From Legionella longbeachae (lineage in GTDB: Bacteria > Pseudomonadota > Gammaproteobacteria > Legionellales > Legionellaceae), in the NCBI GenBank assembly GCA_016191305.1, contig JACPOX010000312.1:1-9456 (forward strand): a stretch of DNA of 9,456 bases, given 5' to 3'. Position 1 is the first letter of the stretch, and each line of letters opens with the position of its first letter. Below, in pieces: positions 8,201 to 9,456 of the stretch. The translations under genes and the position numbers were made by a program. The notes under the pieces were generated by a model. That model was not told where the DNA came from, did not search any database, and saw only the letters and a program-made list of their open reading frames with translations.

Positions 8201-9456
8201 TCAAAATACAAATTACTCCAAATCTCTTCATGAGTTTAGAATCTCCTTGTTTGCAGTAACTAAGCTGTTTAATAAAGCAATGCATGCCGAATTAAAACCG
8301 CAAAACTCTGGCGCACCTTTTCCTGAAATGGAGGACTATAACCAGCGATTATCTCAAAGCAGACAGGTTTGTGCCTTAAAAGATATTTTTAATAGCTTGT
8401 ACCATTTAGAAGGGATCATTCTTGAACTAGAAAAATTAAATAATAAAAGTTCCAAAAGCATGTATGTTATAAATTTAGTACAAGCTTATGGGCATATTAA
8501 TGAAATTAATAGTTTAAGCAAGCGACTACTTAGTGATCCACACTTAGGATTTATCGCTCGAGAGTTGCTTCACAAAGCACAAACTCTGTATGCAAGCTTT
8601 CAGGAACATTCCAATGCTTATCAAGTTGAGCCAGAACAAGTCCCATATGGATCAGAATCTGTGACATACAACTCACTTTGGTATGTTCTTAATGCTTTCT
8701 ATATTAGCCCAAAACATATTAGAGCATTAAAAAATAATAGCGATCTGAGCACTGAAGAACTTAAAGATTTGCATATTCATGCCAAAAAAGCATCAATGTT
8801 CATAGAAAAATTGATTAATAATTCTGATTCTTATTTTAAATTATTCCTGCAAACACCCAAGATGATTTATCTTTATCAGGAAATGACCAAGAAATTGAAT
8901 GAATTTACCAGCACTGCTCATGATGTTGTACTTAACAATTTAGATCAAATAAGAACGACAATATTTACCCCCATGCTTATGGAAGCAGATCACTGGGAAG
9001 ATAAATTGGGGTTAAAGCCAGGTAGTTTGTCAGGCTCACTAAGAAATATAACTGATGAGTTCTATAAAGGTTTATTACATCCATTAGACTTAAATTCAAA
9101 AAAACATATATCTTTAGTCTATGATAAAGATCCTTTAGCAAACAGAACAAAAATAGTTAAAAAACAGATAAAGCATACAAAAAAATATTTAAAAAAAATC
9201 GATAAAGAATACGCAGATATTGAAAATTTATATCGTTGTTACATTGCCTATCAATCATCAGATAATATATGGACACGAGAAGAAGAACTCCAGAAAAATG
9301 AAACTAAGTTACGTGAGGCGTATAAAAAAGCGCTTCCAAAGCTAAGTAAACTGAAACTGGATAAAAAAATTGAGATCGAAGCAAGCCAATATCCTGAGGA
9401 TCATGTACTTGATGATCTTTGTAATTTGGGACTTGAAGATTATGATCCTCATTTTA
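5241..9456 (+). CDS. Giant repeat protein, SidH/SdhA/SdhB-like Dot/Icm effector candidate, 3'-truncated
   Basis: The frame has 1405 codons with no stop and runs off the right edge. The product looks almost wholly alpha-helical and soluble, rich in Lys, Glu, Asn, Leu and Ile, with no signal peptide, clear membrane segment or recognised catalytic motif. In order, it has an N-terminal module (residues about 72-430) with LKPGTLSVPL at 315-324; a repeat array (389-954) with the signature C-R-x-L-Y-x-I-F-Q-P-Y; a second copy of the module (1053-1370) with LKPGSLSGSL at 1258-1267; and the start of what may be a second array. Size, composition and the PmrA-type promoter fit the large Legionella SidH/SdhA/SdhB paralogs. 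SdhA is known to be needed for vacuole integrity, and SidH is a target of the effector ubiquitin ligase LubX. The protein is already about as long as SdhA and clearly unfinished, so SidH or SdhB is the nearer comparison. The family name comes from memory of the family, not a search. Confidence 0.85.
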   Translation, partial: MFDKYIKIVESFKQNQISKIIERSNTKIFEILYSKHVSQRIIPYFHNKSVPFTDYELDPDNISQIKKLINALYYARLTVLDLESVDLRDSSRNFKDLKLLYSRTINYAYEASFLATHLDVDLKDMFHEEFAILLPLLSQIQNFAEQHNSDKTAIVKALEPIPLAYKSGEITGIAIDQVQPMSSNVDYNFLTQFSAVLPSYIEKLTLSIQQYSSQIKENEPKLNKEKLDELQSSALNLLNEIENLKGNSIFVSVKFLNYIHIIGNIITLSSSALEQIGELSESSQDLIRDKLAQLKYTILPTLFGLVDKIEDNAMLKPGTLSVPLMEKVKVLYDALLYLPKKAIDFKIKGEELLDIEDSRFIELRLEMSYKRIDKANKSLYQIQKVQDAFKRFFAILNDPAHKNLCLYQLPTEVKQELIGYYKLLKPYMSKCDLDLDKLIINKLKSTGKEEWSSFLGRPYRWAKNKLPTDHISFVLAKQKTLENLISKDENSQLFHIHLNKDLIDSVLKQANLVLFPYSGQTSVYAIDESLPLQIEPEIEKKLKLTKEEIKRVHGAYSRFALIIKNQLVSKSTPIERNLLINNLSEKNKEECRDLYQIFQPYFISAISSELQNSAKNFKKYLANLFKNDPINNEEAPSTAQFQSLDDNIQSFFTRINFEWADKEEFQEIFDAYSRFSTLLKSQIEKKSELFDNVLVLNHLDSNIKKECRKLYKIFQPYIQFAIPPKQQVITEQVEHYLSDFFSNKTIDILDAPSISSFLKLDKNILQFFSKWIDKSKNYYDMTNHRFLNENETNALRNRRVKEDKLHFKTIENDKILKNVKQLTATQALELGQWYRNKHTKFLVSQVAYGQFIDLINYQIDKNPSIRTNILLLNGLNPVLKEQCRNLYNIFQPYFLDAVPSEKKEEGLKIDKYFVDILSNRAINENEPPSIQQFLVLNEQIQDFLINTASEWDNRSLAYYNLAQEKFILENDKAPLEHNTNTREHYVIQNTNYSKSLHEFRISLFAVTKLFNKAMHAELKPQNSGAPFPEMEDYNQRLSQSRQVCALKDIFNSLYHLEGIILELEKLNNKSSKSMYVINLVQAYGHINEINSLSKRLLSDPHLGFIARELLHKAQTLYASFQEHSNAYQVEPEQVPYGSESVTYNSLWYVLNAFYISPKHIRALKNNSDLSTEELKDLHIHAKKASMFIEKLINNSDSYFKLFLQTPKMIYLYQEMTKKLNEFTSTAHDVVLNNLDQIRTTIFTPMLMEADHWEDKLGLKPGSLSGSLRNITDEFYKGLLHPLDLNSKKHISLVYDKDPLANRTKIVKKQIKHTKKYLKKIDKEYADIENLYRCYIAYQSSDNIWTREEELQKNETKLREAYKKALPKLSKLKLDKKIEIEASQYPEDHVLDDLCNLGLEDYDPHF
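5454..6530 (+). repeat. Coding module, copy 1 (residues 72-430)
   Basis: This is the N-terminal copy of a large duplicated protein module in the giant gene. Landmarks are LYYARLTVLDLE starting at residue 72, F126-H-E-E-F, LKPGTLS at 315, AFKRFFA with F389, and LLKPYMSK ending at 430. Copy 2 at 8397-9350 has the counterparts in the same order. The similarity is at protein level only, so the duplication is old. Confidence 0.6.
6405..6530 (+). repeat. Degenerate IFQPY repeat R0 (residues 389-430)
   Basis: AFKRFFA followed by Y-x-L-L-K-P-Y matches the Y-S-R-F ... Y-x-I-F-Q-P-Y pattern of the main array, with about 7 residues fewer between F389 and P426 than in R1-R3. The Cys-Arg pair is missing. 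It is the most divergent copy upstream of the main array. Confidence 0.5.
6870..7223 (+). repeat. IFQPY repeat R1 (residues 544-661)
   Basis: First well-conserved copy. Landmarks are Y556-S-R-F, then C591-R-D-L-Y-Q-I-F-Q-P-Y, then A-P636-S, and W659-A-D-K. The distances Y to C (35) and C to P (45) are identical in R1, R2 and R3, and C to W is 68, 64 and 68. Confidence 0.85.
7224..7562 (+). repeat. IFQPY repeat R2 (residues 662-774)
   Basis: Second conserved copy, directly following R1 with a 116-residue period. Landmarks are Y672-S-R-F, C707-R-K-L-Y-K-I-F-Q-P-Y, A-P752-S and W771-I-D-K. Confidence 0.85.
7755..8102 (+). repeat. IFQPY repeat R3 (residues 839-954)
   Basis: Third conserved copy, separated from R2 by about 60 charged residues. 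Landmarks are Y848-G-Q-F, C883-R-N-L-Y-N-I-F-Q-P-Y, P-P928-S and W951-D-N. Confidence 0.85.
8397..9350 (+). repeat. Coding module, copy 2 (residues 1053-1370)
   Basis: Counterpart of the module at 5454-6530. LYHLEGIILELE starts at residue 1053, F1104-I-A-R-E matches F126-H-E-E-F, LKPGSLS lies at 1258, Y1331-R-C-Y matches F389-K-R-F, and ALPKLSK ends at 1370. Offsets from copy 1 are about 980 in the first part and 940-943 in the second, so copy 2 is about 40 residues shorter in the middle. Its last part (9231-9350) is a degenerate IFQPY-like repeat, R4. Confidence 0.55.

Overview
The window most likely comes from a Legionella species (class Gammaproteobacteria, order Legionellales). The genus call rests on the combination seen here: an AT-rich background, a typical gammaproteobacterial uvrA, a gene for an ankyrin-like protein, a very long helical repeat protein resembling the Dot/Icm type IV effectors SidH/SdhA/SdhB, and a tandem CTTAATATT-type PmrA box in front of that long gene. 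No database search was possible, so species and orthology remain open.

Layout, left to right. (1) Positions 3-1319, + strand: the 3' part of an AT-rich gene for an ankyrin-like protein that ends in Cys-His-Ile-Phe, a possible CaaX prenylation box. The frame is open to the left edge, so the gene starts outside the window. (2) Positions 1320-1561: intergenic, largely filled by a palindromic repeat of about 183 bp made of nested hairpins, lying between two convergent genes. (3) Positions 1562-4390, - strand: complete uvrA, the damage-recognition ATPase of nucleotide excision repair. (4) Positions 4391-4627: divergent promoter region. (5) Positions 4628-5098, + strand: a small DUF4442-type hotdog-fold protein. 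(6) Positions 5099-5240: intergenic region with a PmrA-type operator and a -10 element. (7) Positions 5241 to the right edge, + strand: the first 1405 codons of a giant gene with no stop in the window.

The most interesting part is the giant protein. Three well-aligned copies of a repeat of about 115 residues carry a C-R-x-L-Y-x-I-F-Q-P-Y signature at exactly conserved spacing. Two more degenerate copies sit elsewhere. A larger module, including an L-K-P-G-[TS]-L-S motif, occurs twice about 940-980 residues apart, so the protein appears to have grown by duplication at two scales and probably continues well beyond the window.

Functionally this looks like a housekeeping core (uvrA and perhaps the DUF4442 gene) flanked by two probable host-directed effector genes. 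The giant gene has a direct regulatory signal (PmrA) that fits effector expression. No evidence links the effectors to UvrA beyond proximity.
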